Source: GCA-2733415 sp965178635
Lineage (GTDB): Bacteria > Bacteroidota > Bacteroidia > Flavobacteriales > Flavobacteriaceae
Assembly (NCBI GenBank): GCA_965178635.1
Contig: CBCXVT010000029.1
Coordinates: forward strand, 1-64,000
Length of the DNA stretch: 64,000 nucleotides
Direction of reading: 5' to 3'
Positions 49,632 through 58,825 of this stretch are shown here, one piece after another (the stretch's first letter is position 1; the number at the start of each line of letters is the position of its first letter). The position numbers and the translations under genes were made by a program. Under the pieces are notes generated by a model. The model worked only from the letters and a program-made list of their open reading frames with translations, ran no database searches and had not been told where the DNA came from.

Positions 49632-52600
49632 TTAACTATTCTCCACTATCTTAATTTCATCATCTGTTAAGCCATATAACTCATACACCATAGCATCAAT
49701 TTCTTTGTCTGTTTGGTTAATTTGTTGTTGTAAGGCTTGAGCTTCTGCTTTTTTAGTTTCAAACACATCCATCCACTCCATTTCATCTAGTTTGGTTAAG
49801 GTTGCTATAGGTGTTTGCTCATTTTTAACACGCTCTTTATTTTCTTTTTTTATAGCTTTATTGAGTTCTTTTATAAACTCACCAAATTCTAACTCATGCC
49901 AGTTTTGAAGCTTTTTAGATAGCTTTTCTATTGAAAATTGAGATTGAAGGTATTTGTGAAATATACGTAGTACTAACTCTATGAAGCTCTTTATTAGCCA
50001 GTAATACGTCCCTAACTAAACCCTTTATTTATTCTTTTATCAGATTGGGGAAATATTGGAAACTGCCTAATGTATTCAGGTAAAAACTTACCCCTCCTTT
50101 TAACCATTTTAGTGTAATAAAATGAACTCAGTTTTGAATTTAAAATACCTAATGTAGAATAATAATTCAATTAAAGAAGAATTCTTTAAAAGTGTTGTCT
50201 TTGGTCTTTGAAAGGACTAATAAACGGTTCGATTAATTCCCTGTTAGAACAAATGATTAGTTTCTGATCTATATAGTAACCATTATCGTCAAATGTAGCA
50301 TTTAATCCTCCTGAAATTGCTCTAACCAATATCTTAGGCTGTTCGTGTAATTCTGGGAATGTTGGTTAGACATTATGTCTTTGTCATATTCTAAATATTT
50401 CTCTATATTTTTTATTAAATTTCTACCTACATCTTTACCTTCAAGATACTTATGGCATTTTTCATTTGCCTTTTTGAGCCCTTTAGGAAATCATCTTTTT
50501 TTCTATCATCAATTTTACTAAATGCTACTATCTTTACTTACATAGTGATATAGACTCTAATGGAAACTTTTTTCTTTTATTTTATCAATTACTTTTAATG
50601 AACTATCATCAAGATCGATTCTGAATTGAAAACCATCCGTATTCTTAAACACAGATTTGATTAATGAAAGTAATCCTCTGAAAATTCATTATACTCTTGT
50701 TTGGATTTCAGAATAACAACTTCAATGTAAATTTCACTACCTCATTATTAATTCGACAGTGTTAGAATACAGGTAATTTATGTTGCGTCACTGAAAAACA
50801 TAAATGACCAAAACTAATATACTTTCTAACTGATTAATTAATTTAATATTTTTTCTTCTTAAATAGTCTTCCATAACCAAAATCAGCTATCAAAAACTTA
50901 CTGCTGGAATAATATAACTAATAACACCATGGTTTTAATTAATGCAATGGAATTTTTTCAATAAACAAAAACGTAATATTCAGTCGCTGATTTTAAGATA
51001 TTTTGCCAATTCTAAACTTTCTTTTTGATTGAAATCCTTGATTGTTTGAACTCTAACATAAGGTGGATTACCTATCACCACATCAAAACCACCTTTTTTA
51101 AACACTTGCGGGAATTGCTCTTCCCAATTAAAAGCTTTATCTCCTGCAACAGTTTTATTATCTATTAAAGAGTTCCCACATTTAAGATTACTGTTTAAGT
51201 TGTTAAGCTTACGCCTAGGCTGTGCTGTTCGTAACCAAAGAGAAAGTTTTGCTATTTCTACAGATTCTTCATTTAAATCTACACCATAAATATTATTTTC
51301 TAATATGGTATTTTCAATATCAGAAAACACAATACCACCTCCTAATACTTTTGCTTTTAGCTCATCTATATACCCATGCTCTTTTATTAAAAAATCTAAT
51401 GCTTGGTTTAAAAATGCTCCAGAACCACAAGCTGGGATCACAAATGGTAAGTTGTAAGAGCCATTCTCTATATGTCATCAAGTGTTAGCAACTAGTTTTT
51501 CAATAGTACTCTTATTTCTATTCTTACGCCCTTTAAAGTATTCTTCTTCTTTAAAACCTAGTTCTATTTTCTTTTCTGTACATAGTTTACCAATGGTATT
51601 TTCTACAATGTATTTGGTAATGTATTTAGGCGTATAGAATACACCATCTTTTTTACGTTTAGATTTTTGCTTGTCAAAATCACCTCCTTCAATTTCTGCA
51701 TTTACGCTTTCAATTTCATTTAAGTGAGTTTTCAAAAATGTGTCCTAATATGTTTACATCTACTTGACTTTCAAAATCGTAAGCAGCTAGTTTCTTCGTA
51801 TGGTTGTATAATAACTCATTATCTATTTCAAGGCTATCTAATACGGTATCTTCTTTAAACAACCCACCGTTATAGGCGTATATTTCTGCTCTTGCTTTTG
51901 TACCTTGTCTTCCTTTATCTAAAAACTTAAAATACTGCTTAAACATAGCGTAAAGCGGTCTGTCATCTCCAAAATCTACATCTGCTTTCCACTTGTCTAA
52001 TATTTGTAAGGTACTATTAGGAGGTAGTAAACCTCTATCTTCTGCAAAGAAAACAAAGAGGTATCTGTCAATTAACTTTTGTGATTTCTGAAACAGCGTC
52101 AATTTTACATTTTTCTCTAAACGTAATAACTCTGCTTTAGCATCATCATCTAAGCTATCTGAGTCTTCTGTATTACTTTGTAAGCCTTTTAAACGTTTGG
52201 CATTACGCTTTACTAAATCTCTAAACAACTCTCTTTTAAATACTGAGTAATCTTTATAAAATTGCTTGGTAATTTGTTCTTCTTCAACTACAGAAGCTTC
52301 TTTTATTTTTAATGGTATGTTATTTAATATATTGTCTTTTTGTAAGCACAAGTATAATAATGCAAACTGTTCTTCTGTTAATTCAAATAAATTAAACTCT
52401 TCAAACTCCGTAGCGTCATTTATATAAAAGCGTAGCTTCTCAAAGTTAGACGTAATTACATATACACATCCTTTTTGATTGGCTTTATAGTCAAACGCTT
52501 GTTTACGAATACTTTCTAAATCTTTAGTGTTTGTGCCTTTTAACTCAATAACTCCAACAGCGACATCATTACTCAATATTGCGCCATCTGCTTTACGTGC

Positions 52601-52849
52601 ATTGGTTTGGTTTTTATACTCAGCTACTAAATTAAAATCTGCTTTAGGTTTTAAGGTATAATCCAGCACATTTACAAACAACTCGGTCAAGAAAATACCT
52701 TGGTATTCTTCTTCTTTAGAGTTGCGAATGTTTTCTTGTATGGTACTATCTAAGAAGTACTTAGAGTACTTTTTATACGCTTTATTTAGTTTGGTAGTGT
52801 CTAATTGTTTTAAATATTTTTTAAGTACAGACGCTTGGTATAATGCCAT
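49632..52849 (-). pseudogene. Type IIG restriction-modification enzyme, frameshifted
   Basis: One gene of about 1070 codons, readable in pieces. Codons 1-377 (51716-52849) are intact: the N-terminal region MALYQASVLKKYLKQLDTTK has a nuclease-like part KADGAILSNDVAVGVIELKG (D-x..-E-x-K). Next come KKDGVFYTPKYITKYIVEN and IPACGSGAFLNQALDFLI (SAM motif I), LNEESVEIAKLSLWL and FDVVIGNPPYVRV (catalytic NPPY), all in different frames. After that the target-recognition part is badly frameshifted, and the C-terminus ends normally (MVYELYGLTDDEIKIVENS). As in hisA, many breaks are single-base indels, so sequence error is possible. If the breaks are real, the enzyme is dead. Confidence 0.85.
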
Positions 52850-53106
52850 TAAGTAGGTTATTGAGTAGTTTTATAATGCTTAAAAATACTAATCTTTTTA
52901 TTCTTGTGTAAGCAATCGTAATAGCTTTTTAAGATAAAATTTAAAGATCACTATATTTAGTGATTTCTAATTCATGAAAATTAGGCTGTATTTTTTCAAT
53001 GCTTTTAATATGATATAATTTAATACAGTACATTTTATCTATTTAGATTTCGAAGATACTGTCTGTTAGTTTAATTTTTGTACGGAAAACCGTAATATGT
53101 ATTAGT

Positions 53107-53769
53107 TTAGGCGCGTTTGTCTTTTACTTCCTTATCAAAAGCTATTAAATTGAAGAGTTGCCGCATCCTTGACCGTACTCGGTTTCCATAACGTTCTTCT
53201 AGTTCTTGCGCGTTGAGGTTTGTAGTGGCATGAGTTAGTATCTTGTTTTTTAACAATAACTCATAACGTGATAATAACACTTCTCCCATGACATTGCAAT
53301 CTTTTCCGAAGTGTCTGCCGAGTGGTTCTACACCTAAATCGTCAAAGCAAAAGAATTTGTTGTTTCCGAATTCTTCAATTGTCTTAAAACCAATGTTATT
53401 AAATCCGAATGTAATGTTCCTGGTTGGAATAACTTCATAAGGTCTGAAATGTGGAACTATATTGCGGAGCAATCTCATTAAACTTGTTTTTCCACAACCT
53501 ACAGGTCCCGATAATAAAATACCTTTGTTGAGGTCGATTCCGAATCTCTCACAGCTAGCTTGATCCTTAATAAAATATACACATAGCTTATACAGAATTT
53601 GCATATCGTCTTCATAGATTTTGAAGTTTTGACCGAAGAGTTGTTTTCCTTTTGCTTCCAAGTACACCAAGATTTCATTGAAATTGTAATGAATGTGATC
53701 GGATTTTACTATTCCGATTTGGTATTGAATTGCTCCTTCGGTTATTATGTGAGGTAAGGGTTGGTTCAT
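53107..53769 (-). CDS. AAA ATPase, DnaC/IstB-like
   Basis: A 220-aa P-loop ATPase with Walker A GILLSGPVGCGKTSLMRL, Walker B FFCFDDLGVEPLG and a sensor region THATTNLNAQELEERYGNRV with the arginine finger RSRMRQLFNLIAF. This is the DnaC/IstB helicase-loader type used by mobile elements to recruit or load replicative helicase. It lies downstream of a winged-helix protein gene and an excisionase-like gene on the same strand, a common set in Bacteroidota integrative elements. No DNA-binding N-terminal domain is visible. Confidence 0.85.
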   Translation of the reverse strand: MNQPLPHIITEGAIQYQIGIVKSDHIHYNFNEILVYLEAKGKQLFGQNFKIYEDDMQILYKLCVYFIKDQASCERFGIDLNKGILLSGPVGCGKTSLMRLLRNIVPHFRPYEVIPTRNITFGFNNIGFKTIEEFGNNKFFCFDDLGVEPLGRHFGKDCNVMGEVLLSRYELLLKNKILTHATTNLNAQELEERYGNRVRSRMRQLFNLIAFDKEVKDKRA

Positions 53770-54086
53770 AGTTGTGATTTAAAATGTTCTGTTCATTTTT
53801 TTCTTGATAAAAAAACGAACCAAAAAAATCAATTCTCTAATTAGGAAATTACTTCGTACCATTCGCTTTCAAATCTTCTTGCGTCATGCTGCGCATCGCA
53901 CTTCCGATTCTTCGCTCTTTATTTCTGATAGAGACAAAATGTTTTTAATGCCGTAAGCCATATTCTATGGCGCTAGTTTTAGCAATTTCATTTTGATTTA
54001 CAGCTAGTTCTTGAAAGTTTCAAAACTTGTTTACCGGCTTTTGATTCTCAGTGTGCGATTCTGAATCAAGTTCAGAATGACGTCAT
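53770..54086. repeat. Gene-free stretch with dispersed repeats
   Basis: This 317-bp interval has no credible gene. It holds the third copy of the dispersed 30-bp repeat (53995-54025), a related AACGAACC stretch near 53812, and a REP-like palindrome ATTCTGAA-TCAAG-TTCAGAAT (54058-54078), a sequence type common in Bacteroidota intergenic DNA. Confidence 0.55.
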
Positions 54087-54755
54087 TCAAAGTGGTTCAC
54101 TGTAGTTTTTGTCTTTTGATACTTTTAGGTTGTCCTGATTATGGTCATGTGCTTTTGGTGGTTTTAGTTCACTAGCTTTTAAAATCCATTTTCGAGCTGT
54201 AGCCTTCCAATTGGTAATTCTTGCTTTTCCAGAAATTTTCCAATCAATGCCTTCGTAATGATTGAAGAACATTTGTGCTTCTTTTTTAGTGCTCTTTTCT
54301 TTTTTAAAAAAAGCAATAACTTCATTTTCATTTTGAGGTTGCGCCCCTTTGTTTTTATTTATTATATGTTTATTAATGTTTATATTAGATACCAGCGCTT
54401 GTCCACTGCTTGTCCCGATATTGGTACAGTGTGAGTCCACTACTTGTCCAGTACTTGTCCCAAAATTGGTCAACCTAATTTGACTGCCTTTAAACGGATT
54501 ATGAGAGGGTAAATAACTAATATAATTCCACTTATTTAAGTCGCGAATACATCTGTGATAAGTTGTTTTAGAGCCTATTTTAGAGCATTGCATGACCTCA
54601 TCACGAAAAATGTAAAACACCTCAACAAATCGGTTGCTGTTCCATAATTTAAATAGGGCCATATAAAGGCTAACATGAGAGGGGTTTAGCCTATTGTCTT
54701 GCTCTATTTTTAGAAAAGCATTGTTGAGGTGCTTGATGTAATTAATTTCTGACAT
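54087..54755 (-). CDS. Winged-helix replication/regulatory protein of the island
   Basis: A 222-aa protein. The N-terminal 100 residues (YIKHLNNAFLKIEQDNRLNP, SHVSLYMALFKLWNSNRF, SKIGSKTTYHRCIRDLNKW, YISYLPSHNPFKGSQI) match the winged-helix pattern of phage and plasmid replication proteins (DnaD/RepA-N/protein O type). A Ser/Thr/Asn-rich linker follows, and then a C-terminal helical segment (WKISGKARITNWKATARKWI) similar to DnaD-like or primosomal tails. With the DnaC-type ATPase 317 bp further on, it probably initiates replication of the excised element. The exact family is uncertain. Confidence 0.7.
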   Translation of the reverse strand: MSEINYIKHLNNAFLKIEQDNRLNPSHVSLYMALFKLWNSNRFVEVFYIFRDEVMQCSKIGSKTTYHRCIRDLNKWNYISYLPSHNPFKGSQIRLTNFGTSTGQVVDSHCTNIGTSSGQALVSNININKHIINKNKGAQPQNENEVIAFFKKEKSTKKEAQMFFNHYEGIDWKISGKARITNWKATARKWILKASELKPPKAHDHNQDNLKVSKDKNYSEPL

Positions 54756-54762
54756 GCGGCTA

Positions 54763-55035
54763 TTAGCTCTTGAATTTATTCTCTTGTAGGATTCTTAATA
54801 TTTCACTGTAATCGTACAAGATGATGCCGCCAATTTTAGTGAAGGGTAAGGTTCTGTTGATGCGTAAATTTTGTAGAGTGCCTGGGCTTATTTTTAGCAT
54901 TTCCATGACCTCAGCAGATTTGAGGTATTTTTTGGTTTTTACTGTCGTTTTTTCTTGAAGTAACTTTTTAAGTTCTTCTAATAATTCTAGTTTGAAATCG
55001 TAAAGATCTTCAGTTGTAATGATTGTTGCTGCCAT
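54763..55035 (-). CDS. Excisionase-type helix-turn-helix protein
   Basis: A 90-aa protein with a MerR/excisionase-like HTH_17 domain at residues about 38-85: KKYLKSAEVMEMLKISPGTL, QNLRINRTLPFTKIGGIILY DYSEILRIL. The N-terminal helix (LYDFKLELLEELKKLLQEKT) is typical of the Bacteroidota version. Such proteins serve as recombination directionality factors or as regulators in integrative elements. It overlaps nothing but lies 7 nt before the winged-helix gene and is thus likely co-transcribed with it. Confidence 0.88.
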   Translation of the reverse strand: MAATIITTEDLYDFKLELLEELKKLLQEKTTVKTKKYLKSAEVMEMLKISPGTLQNLRINRTLPFTKIGGIILYDYSEILRILQENKFKS

Positions 55036-55228
55036 TGTAAAACGGTTTTTAAGGTTGTTAAAAAGCCCCTACGAGAGTAGAGGCTAGGGCAATTTTATAG
55101 TTGCCACGATTTGACTTTCGTTTTACAAAGTTGGTGGGAATTATTATGATTTCTTCGGTAGTTGTTCGGTACTACCGAAGAAATTTAACATTTAAAAGGG
55201 TGTATTTTATGAGGTGTAAAGCTTGTAG

Positions 55229-56083
55229 TTATTTGCTATCTTCATAGCTCATTCTAGTTTCTAAGCTTGTTTTTAATTTGTCTAAGAATTTTGTTTTGTC
55301 AGTCTCTCTACTTTTAATTTCGGCGTAAGTTTTGTAGATATTACCTAAATCCATGTCAAAAAGTGTACTACACACATTTGCCATTTTGCTGATTTCAGCT
55401 TGTCCGTTTCTAATTGCTCCAGAGGCTTGTAGGGCATAAATGATTTCAATGAGATCAGTTTTAGAGGCTGTCCAAGACAAATTGTTAAGTATCGCAGGAC
55501 TGACTTCTTCAATGGTACTTCCGGATTCTATTTTCTTTAATAAGAGCAGTTCGTCGTTATAAAAATTGACCAATAGGTCATACGCAATAAATTTTCCAAC
55601 CAGATTGTCATGACTTGTAGAGAATTCGGGGTCTGAGAAATGTCTGGAACTATCATTTACAATATCTAAATCATTATTTCCTCGAATAAAGTAAATATGA
55701 TCAAGACTATCTTCTTGATGCTTATAGTAATTCCAGAAAATTAGTTGTTTCTTTTTGCAGTCTTCTAATTTTTCTAATCGTTTGTGTATAAACAGCCGTT
55801 GTTTGTTGAGGTCTGCTGTTGGTTTTTCCATCATGTAAGCATGAAGCTTTACGAAATACTTTAAATACCCTAGAACAAAAGGTTTATCAGCTTTAAAAAA
55901 GTGTATTTCAGACTTTGAATTAGGGAAGTTATTCATATCTCTAATTTTAAGTCTAAGCTTGTATAAACACTCTTTAGATGTTGCAATTCCTTTGTTTAAG
56001 TTCTTAAAATCTTTTAATTCAATACTCTGCAAACGAGCCATTTCTTTATAAAATGGCTTCATAATTTGGGTGATTTCATGCAT
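55229..56083 (-). CDS. RteC domain protein
   Basis: A 284-aa protein of the RteC family, named after the regulator of excision in Bacteroides conjugative transposons. The C-terminal half shows the diagnostic stretch SWTASKTDLIEIIYALQASG, then FDMDLGNIYKTYAEIKSRET and a basic end; the N-terminal half is helical (MHEITQIMKPFYKEMARLQS). In CTnDOT, RteC activates the excision genes in response to tetracycline. Here the trigger is unknown, but the position between integrase and the excisionase-like gene fits control of excision. Confidence 0.85.
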   Translation of the reverse strand: MHEITQIMKPFYKEMARLQSIELKDFKNLNKGIATSKECLYKLRLKIRDMNNFPNSKSEIHFFKADKPFVLGYLKYFVKLHAYMMEKPTADLNKQRLFIHKRLEKLEDCKKKQLIFWNYYKHQEDSLDHIYFIRGNNDLDIVNDSSRHFSDPEFSTSHDNLVGKFIAYDLLVNFYNDELLLLKKIESGSTIEEVSPAILNNLSWTASKTDLIEIIYALQASGAIRNGQAEISKMANVCSTLFDMDLGNIYKTYAEIKSRETDKTKFLDKLKTSLETRMSYEDSK

Positions 56084-56172
56084 GATTTATAGGTTTAATT
56101 AGTTGCTATAAATTATTAATCTTTAAAAAGACACGCAACAAAAAAGCATAAAACCTTACATTTTAACACATG

Positions 56173-57438
56173 TTAATTCGTTCTTTTTAATGTGTTTTGC
56201 TCTTGATTAGTCTTTAATACCACCCTAAGTTTATTCATGTCATTACTTACTTTATTCTCCAAAACACGCGCATAAATTTGTGTAGTTGCAATTTTAGAAT
56301 GCCCTAATAATTTTGAGACTGTTTCTATAGGCACACCGTTAGACAACGTAACCGTTGTCGCAAATGTATGTCTGGCCATGTGAAACGTTATATTTTTAGA
56401 AATACCGCAAATCATTGCTATTTCTTTTAAATACACATTCATTTTTTGGTTTGAAATTACAGGAAAAACAGTGTCAGTTACTAAAGATTTTGCACATCCA
56501 ATATACTTCATCATCAACTCTTCTGCAGTTATCAAAATCGGTATTCTGACTCTAGTATCTGTCTTTTGCCTCTTGGTCATAATCCATTTATTACCATCTA
56601 TACCTATGACAATGTTATCCTCTGTAAGCTGCATAACATCTGTATATGATAAACCTGTATAACAACTAAAAACAAACATATCTCTGACAGAAGTTAATCT
56701 CTCTGTATCAAACTCCTTTTCAATAATAACTCGAAGCTCAACATCTGTCAGAAATTCACGTTCCACTTTTTTATATGATGGTTTAAATTTTATAAATGGG
56801 TCCTTATCTAACCATTCCATTTTATAGGCTAATGAAACCATTTTACGCAACCTTTGAAGATGTTTCATTACAGTATTATGCCCCATAGATTTATCAAATC
56901 CTATTGGAATGTATAACCGTAAAAACCTTTCAAAATCTACTATAAACTGATATGTTAATTGAGATAGATAAATATCCGAGGTTTTACAATTCTCATTTAG
57001 AAATATTTTAATATATTTTTGAGTGGTGAAGTAATTCTTTAAAGTTCCAAACCTCAACGATTCAGACATTTGTGTATTATGATAATCTATTAAAGTTAGT
57101 AACGAATAATGTTTATCATCTTCCCCTAAAAATCTGGCTTTTATCCCTTGAGCAGTGATCAGCTTATTCTCGTAATTTAACTGCTCATAAGCTTCAAAGA
57201 TTCTACTCCTCACCTGATCAATGTAACGATTTAAAATACGAGATTCCTTTTTTGTTCCACGAACCTTACCACTACTAGTATCCCAATCACAAAGTAATAC
57301 TTTTCGTTGTAGACTGATATTTACTCGTTTACTGTTTACAGTAATCCTAGCGTATATGGATACATAATTATTTTTAACACGTGATTGATTTATCCAGAAA
57401 AGGATGCTAAATGTTGTTAATCTTTTCATAGTTGTCAT
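56173..57438 (-). CDS. Tyrosine site-specific integrase
   Basis: A 421-aa tyrosine recombinase of the Bacteroidota integrative-element type, with an arm-binding N-terminus (FWINQSRVKNNYVSIYARI), a SAM-like core-binding domain (YHNTQMSESLRFGTLKNYFT) and the catalytic domain. Catalytic residues are visible: Arg in VRDMFVFSCYTGLSYTDV, Lys in MTKRQKTDTRVRIPI, HMARH (HxxR), the second His in LLGHSKIATTQIYARV and the Tyr in that same motif. It is encoded 220 bp inside attR and reads away from the tRNA, as usual for elements inserted in tRNA 3' ends. It is expected to recombine the 23-bp tRNA-Pro core. Confidence 0.93.
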   Translation of the reverse strand: MTTMKRLTTFSILFWINQSRVKNNYVSIYARITVNSKRVNISLQRKVLLCDWDTSSGKVRGTKKESRILNRYIDQVRSRIFEAYEQLNYENKLITAQGIKARFLGEDDKHYSLLTLIDYHNTQMSESLRFGTLKNYFTTQKYIKIFLNENCKTSDIYLSQLTYQFIVDFERFLRLYIPIGFDKSMGHNTVMKHLQRLRKMVSLAYKMEWLDKDPFIKFKPSYKKVEREFLTDVELRVIIEKEFDTERLTSVRDMFVFSCYTGLSYTDVMQLTEDNIVIGIDGNKWIMTKRQKTDTRVRIPILITAEELMMKYIGCAKSLVTDTVFPVISNQKMNVYLKEIAMICGISKNITFHMARHTFATTVTLSNGVPIETVSKLLGHSKIATTQIYARVLENKVSNDMNKLRVVLKTNQEQNTLKRTN

Positions 57439-57601
57439 CTTTAATTAAATATGATTAAAAGACGAAAGTCAAATCAACTACTATAAGCTACAAATTTTCA
57501 ATATGAATAGTCGGTACATTAACTTGTTTAAAAAACTGTTAACCGATTTGTGAACCAAAGTTATGAAATTAAATCAATTCTTATGATAGTCCAAAAATGA
57601 T

Positions 57602-57635
57602 AAAACCCTGTAAACAATAAGTTTTACAAGGTTTT
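57602..57635 (-). terminator. Island-borne terminator replacing that of tRNA-Pro
   Basis: A stem AAAACC-TGTAAA / TTTACA-GGTTTT with one mismatch, 24 nt downstream of the tRNA-Pro 3' end on the minus strand, followed by T-rich sequence. It is inside attR, so it belongs to the island and probably substitutes for the displaced ancestral terminator. Confidence 0.65.
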
Positions 57636-57657
57636 ATATTCATATGATATATATTTC

Positions 57658-57680
57658 GTCGGGGTGGCAGGATTCGAACC
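57658..57680 (-). repeat. attR: 23-bp core within tRNA-Pro
   Basis: Identical to 24380-24402. It covers the acceptor and T-arm 3' half of tRNA-Pro. The insertion leaves the tRNA sequence intact because the incoming core has the same bases. Confidence 0.92.
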
Positions 57681-57733
57681 TGCGACCTCCTCGTCCCAAA
57701 CGAGGCGCGATGACCGGGCTACGCTACACCCCG
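57659..57733 (-). tRNA. tRNA-Pro (anticodon UGG)
   Basis: On the minus strand the gene begins CGGGGTG and ends CACCCCGA. The seven-base-pair acceptor stem is perfect, the D-arm is GCGTAGCCCGGTCATCGC, the anticodon stem is CCTCG/CGAGG with loop TTTGGGA (anticodon TGG), and the T-arm is GCAGG-TTCGAAT-CCTGC. CCA is not encoded. It is the integration target of the island to its left. The udk gene lies 115 bp away on the other strand. Confidence 0.96.
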
Positions 57734-57847
57734 AAATATTCGGTGCGCAAATATACGTGTATTTTTCAAATCAACAAGTTTTTAGAACATAATTTTAACC
57801 TTGATTTTACTAAAAATATAGTCTACTTTTGCAAGAAAAACTCTCTC

Positions 57848-58456
57848 ATGCTAATTATTGGTATCACTGGTGGAACTGGAAGTGGAAAAACAACAGTTGT
57901 AAAACAAATATTAAACGAATTGTCTCAAGACGATATTTCCGTGATTTCACAAGACTCATACTATAAAGACACCTCTGAATTAAGCTTTGAAGAGCGTACA
58001 CAAATAAATTTTGACCATCCACAATCTATCGACTTTGATTTATTAATTGAACAGGTTAAAGACTTAAGGCAAGGAAAAACCATTAACCAACCTGTATATT
58101 CTTTTATAGAACACAATCGTGTTAATGAAACGGTTAAAACTTCACCAAAGAAAGTAGTTATTGTTGAAGGTATCTTAATCTTAACCAATCCGATTTTAAG
58201 AGATTTATTCGATATTAAAATTTATGTGCATGCAGATTCTGATGAGCGTTTAATCAGACGTGTAAAACGTGACATCACTGAGCGCGGTAGAGATTTAACC
58301 GAGGTTCTTGATCGTTACCAAGACACCTTAAAACCTATGCATCAGCAATTTATAGAAAGCACAAAAGAGTATGCAGATATCATTATACCTAACAACAAAT
58401 TCAACACCGTTGGGATAAATATTGTTAAAACAATTATTAACGAACGATTATCGTAA
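57848..58456 (+). CDS. udk: Uridine kinase
   Basis: A 202-aa P-loop kinase that phosphorylates uridine and cytidine in pyrimidine salvage. Walker A is GITGGTGSGKTTVVKQIL; further family motifs are DSYYKDTSELSFEERTQINF DHP, YSFIEHNRV, VVIVEGILILTNPILRD and RLIRRVKRDITERGRDL. The open frame extends upstream through the tRNA-Pro gene, which cannot be translated sense, so I start at ATG 57848 (MLIIGITGG). It begins the plus-strand chromosomal run to the right of the island, with the FtsB-like gene 33 nt downstream. Confidence 0.96.
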   Translation: MLIIGITGGTGSGKTTVVKQILNELSQDDISVISQDSYYKDTSELSFEERTQINFDHPQSIDFDLLIEQVKDLRQGKTINQPVYSFIEHNRVNETVKTSPKKVVIVEGILILTNPILRDLFDIKIYVHADSDERLIRRVKRDITERGRDLTEVLDRYQDTLKPMHQQFIESTKEYADIIIPNNKFNTVGINIVKTIINERLS

Positions 58457-58489
58457 AGAATTTGTACTTTTAAGCATTAAAATCTATGT

Positions 58490-58825
58490 ATGTTTTTCAA
58501 AAAGTTACAACAACATAAATATTTCAAATACGTCCTTAACCCATACATTGCCATATCAATTGCCTTTGTAGTATGGATGCTTTTTTTTGATGACAATTCA
58601 TATATATTCCATAGAGAATTAGATGCTGTTATTGAAGAAAAAGAAGCTGAAATAGAACTGTATCAAGCTGAAATAGAAATAGACAAAAAAAGTATACAGG
58701 TTTTAAATAATGATGAAAATCTTGAAAACTTCGCAAGAGAAGCCTATTTTATGAAAAAGGATAATGAGGAGATTTACATTATAGAATACGAAAACGAACC
58801 AACTAAACACAAAACCGATGAGTAA
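58490..58825 (+). CDS. Septum formation initiator family protein (FtsB/DivIC-like)
   Basis: A 111-aa bitopic membrane protein. It has a short cytoplasmic N-terminus, one helix (NPYIAISIAFVVWMLFF), a coiled coil (ELDAVIEEKEAEIELYQAEI) and a C-terminal motif LENFAREAYFMKKDNEEIYI, which is the family's conserved end. It would act with FtsL and FtsQ at the division septum. It overlaps the next gene (methylmalonyl-CoA mutase small subunit) by 8 nt, a common arrangement in this family of bacteria. Confidence 0.88.
   Translation: MFFKKLQQHKYFKYVLNPYIAISIAFVVWMLFFDDNSYIFHRELDAVIEEKEAEIELYQAEIEIDKKSIQVLNNDENLENFAREAYFMKKDNEEIYIIEYENEPTKHKTDE

Larger units (their letters stand above)
24380..57680. mobile_element. 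33.3-kb integrative island in tRNA-Pro(UGG)
   Basis: Bounded by the 23-bp direct repeats of the tRNA-Pro 3' end, with a tyrosine integrase next to the intact tRNA at the right end. It carries an integration/regulation/replication module (integrase, RteC, excisionase-like HTH, winged-helix protein, AAA ATPase), a damaged defence zone, two heavy-metal efflux blocks and a phage-like four-gene cassette. No relaxase, coupling protein or conjugation genes are seen, so if it moves between cells it needs help. Almost everything except the left cassette and DUF4238 fragment is on the minus strand. Confidence 0.92.

Noticed and set aside
24380..57680. Full conjugative transposon
   Set aside because: No relaxase, coupling protein or Tra proteins are encoded; only integration, regulation and replication-type genes are found.
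57644..57847. N-terminal extension of uridine kinase
   Set aside because: The extension reads through the tRNA-Pro gene in antisense and matches no kinase; the conserved start MLIIGITGG is at 57848.
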